64,000 bases of DNA. It comes from Manduca sexta. Its lineage: Eukaryota; Arthropoda; Insecta; Lepidoptera; Sphingidae. Each line of letters opens with the position of its first letter. The stretch's first letter is position 1. Position numbers and translations under genes: made by a program. The notes below the pieces were generated by a model. That model made no database searches and was not told the origin of the DNA. It saw only the letters and a program-made list of their open reading frames with translations. Location of the stretch: the NCBI RefSeq assembly GCF_014839805.1, contig NC_051142.1:806001-870000 (forward strand), in the 5' to 3' direction. This document shows positions 63,857 to 64,000 of this stretch, in pieces.

Positions 63857-64000
63857 TCGAATATACATAGATAAATATTTTTTATGGAGCATAATGCCGA
63901 GAAGACATAGTTTTTGAAGAGTTTTCCAACGAACAGTATTTTGTATACATTTTTAGACTTTACGTGCACGGTGCTCTAGTGTAGTGTAGTGTTATTATCG

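Noticed and set aside
1..64000. CRISPR array, bacterial operon, or novel defence system
   Set aside because: No spaced direct repeats, no operon-like gene packing and no prokaryotic signals. The sequence is animal nuclear DNA.

Overview
The window is strongly AT-rich, intron-bearing animal DNA. It most resembles a moth or butterfly. The evidence is short exons with consensus GT/AG splice sites, three insect-type protein genes, tRNA-derived SINEs of the kind common in Lepidoptera, a Dong/R4-like LINE that carries a restriction-like endonuclease, hAT-type MITEs with 8-bp target duplications, and Helitron-like elements that start TC and end CTAGT. No bacterial, viral or CRISPR-like structure was seen. 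All assignments come from reading the sequence; nothing was searched.

Left part (1-14.1 kb). The last three coding exons of a rightward gene (2051-4110) encode a MYND-type zinc-finger protein, tentatively apical junction molecule (AJM-1/AJM1-like); its 5' exons lie outside or are unseen in the first 2 kb. A complete five-exon short-chain dehydrogenase gene of the retinol dehydrogenase 11-14 type follows (7255-13342, 337 aa, rightward). Its 3' UTR carries a MITE with about 40-bp inverted ends.

Middle part (14.1-31.5 kb). A complete four-exon Rab9-type GTPase gene runs leftward (31470 to 18262, 225 aa) and converges on the dehydrogenase gene. Its introns are large and loaded with Helitron-like fragments, MITEs, a LINE 3' end in minus orientation, and a nested insertion in which a Dong-like LINE tail interrupts a hAT MITE.

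Right part (31.9-64 kb). Just upstream of Rab9 sits a 5'-truncated, once-frameshifted Dong/R4-like LINE (31.93-33.48 kb). The remaining 30 kb has no convincing protein gene. It holds several GC-rich islands (34.5, 40.9, 53.4, 57.2, 62.9-63.5 kb), three SINEs in the same orientation, a pair of foldback elements (41.3 and 43.8 kb), Helitrons and hAT MITEs, one nested perfectly in a Helitron. Near the right edge a GC-rich island is followed by a consensus 68-bp intron and a short ORF, a possible first coding exon of a gene running off the window.

The three genes have unrelated roles (cell junctions, retinoid/lipid carbonyl reduction, late endosome to Golgi traffic), so nothing suggests a functional cluster. 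The most notable features are the Rab9 C-terminus, where the cysteine pair is not terminal, and the layered mobile-element structure.
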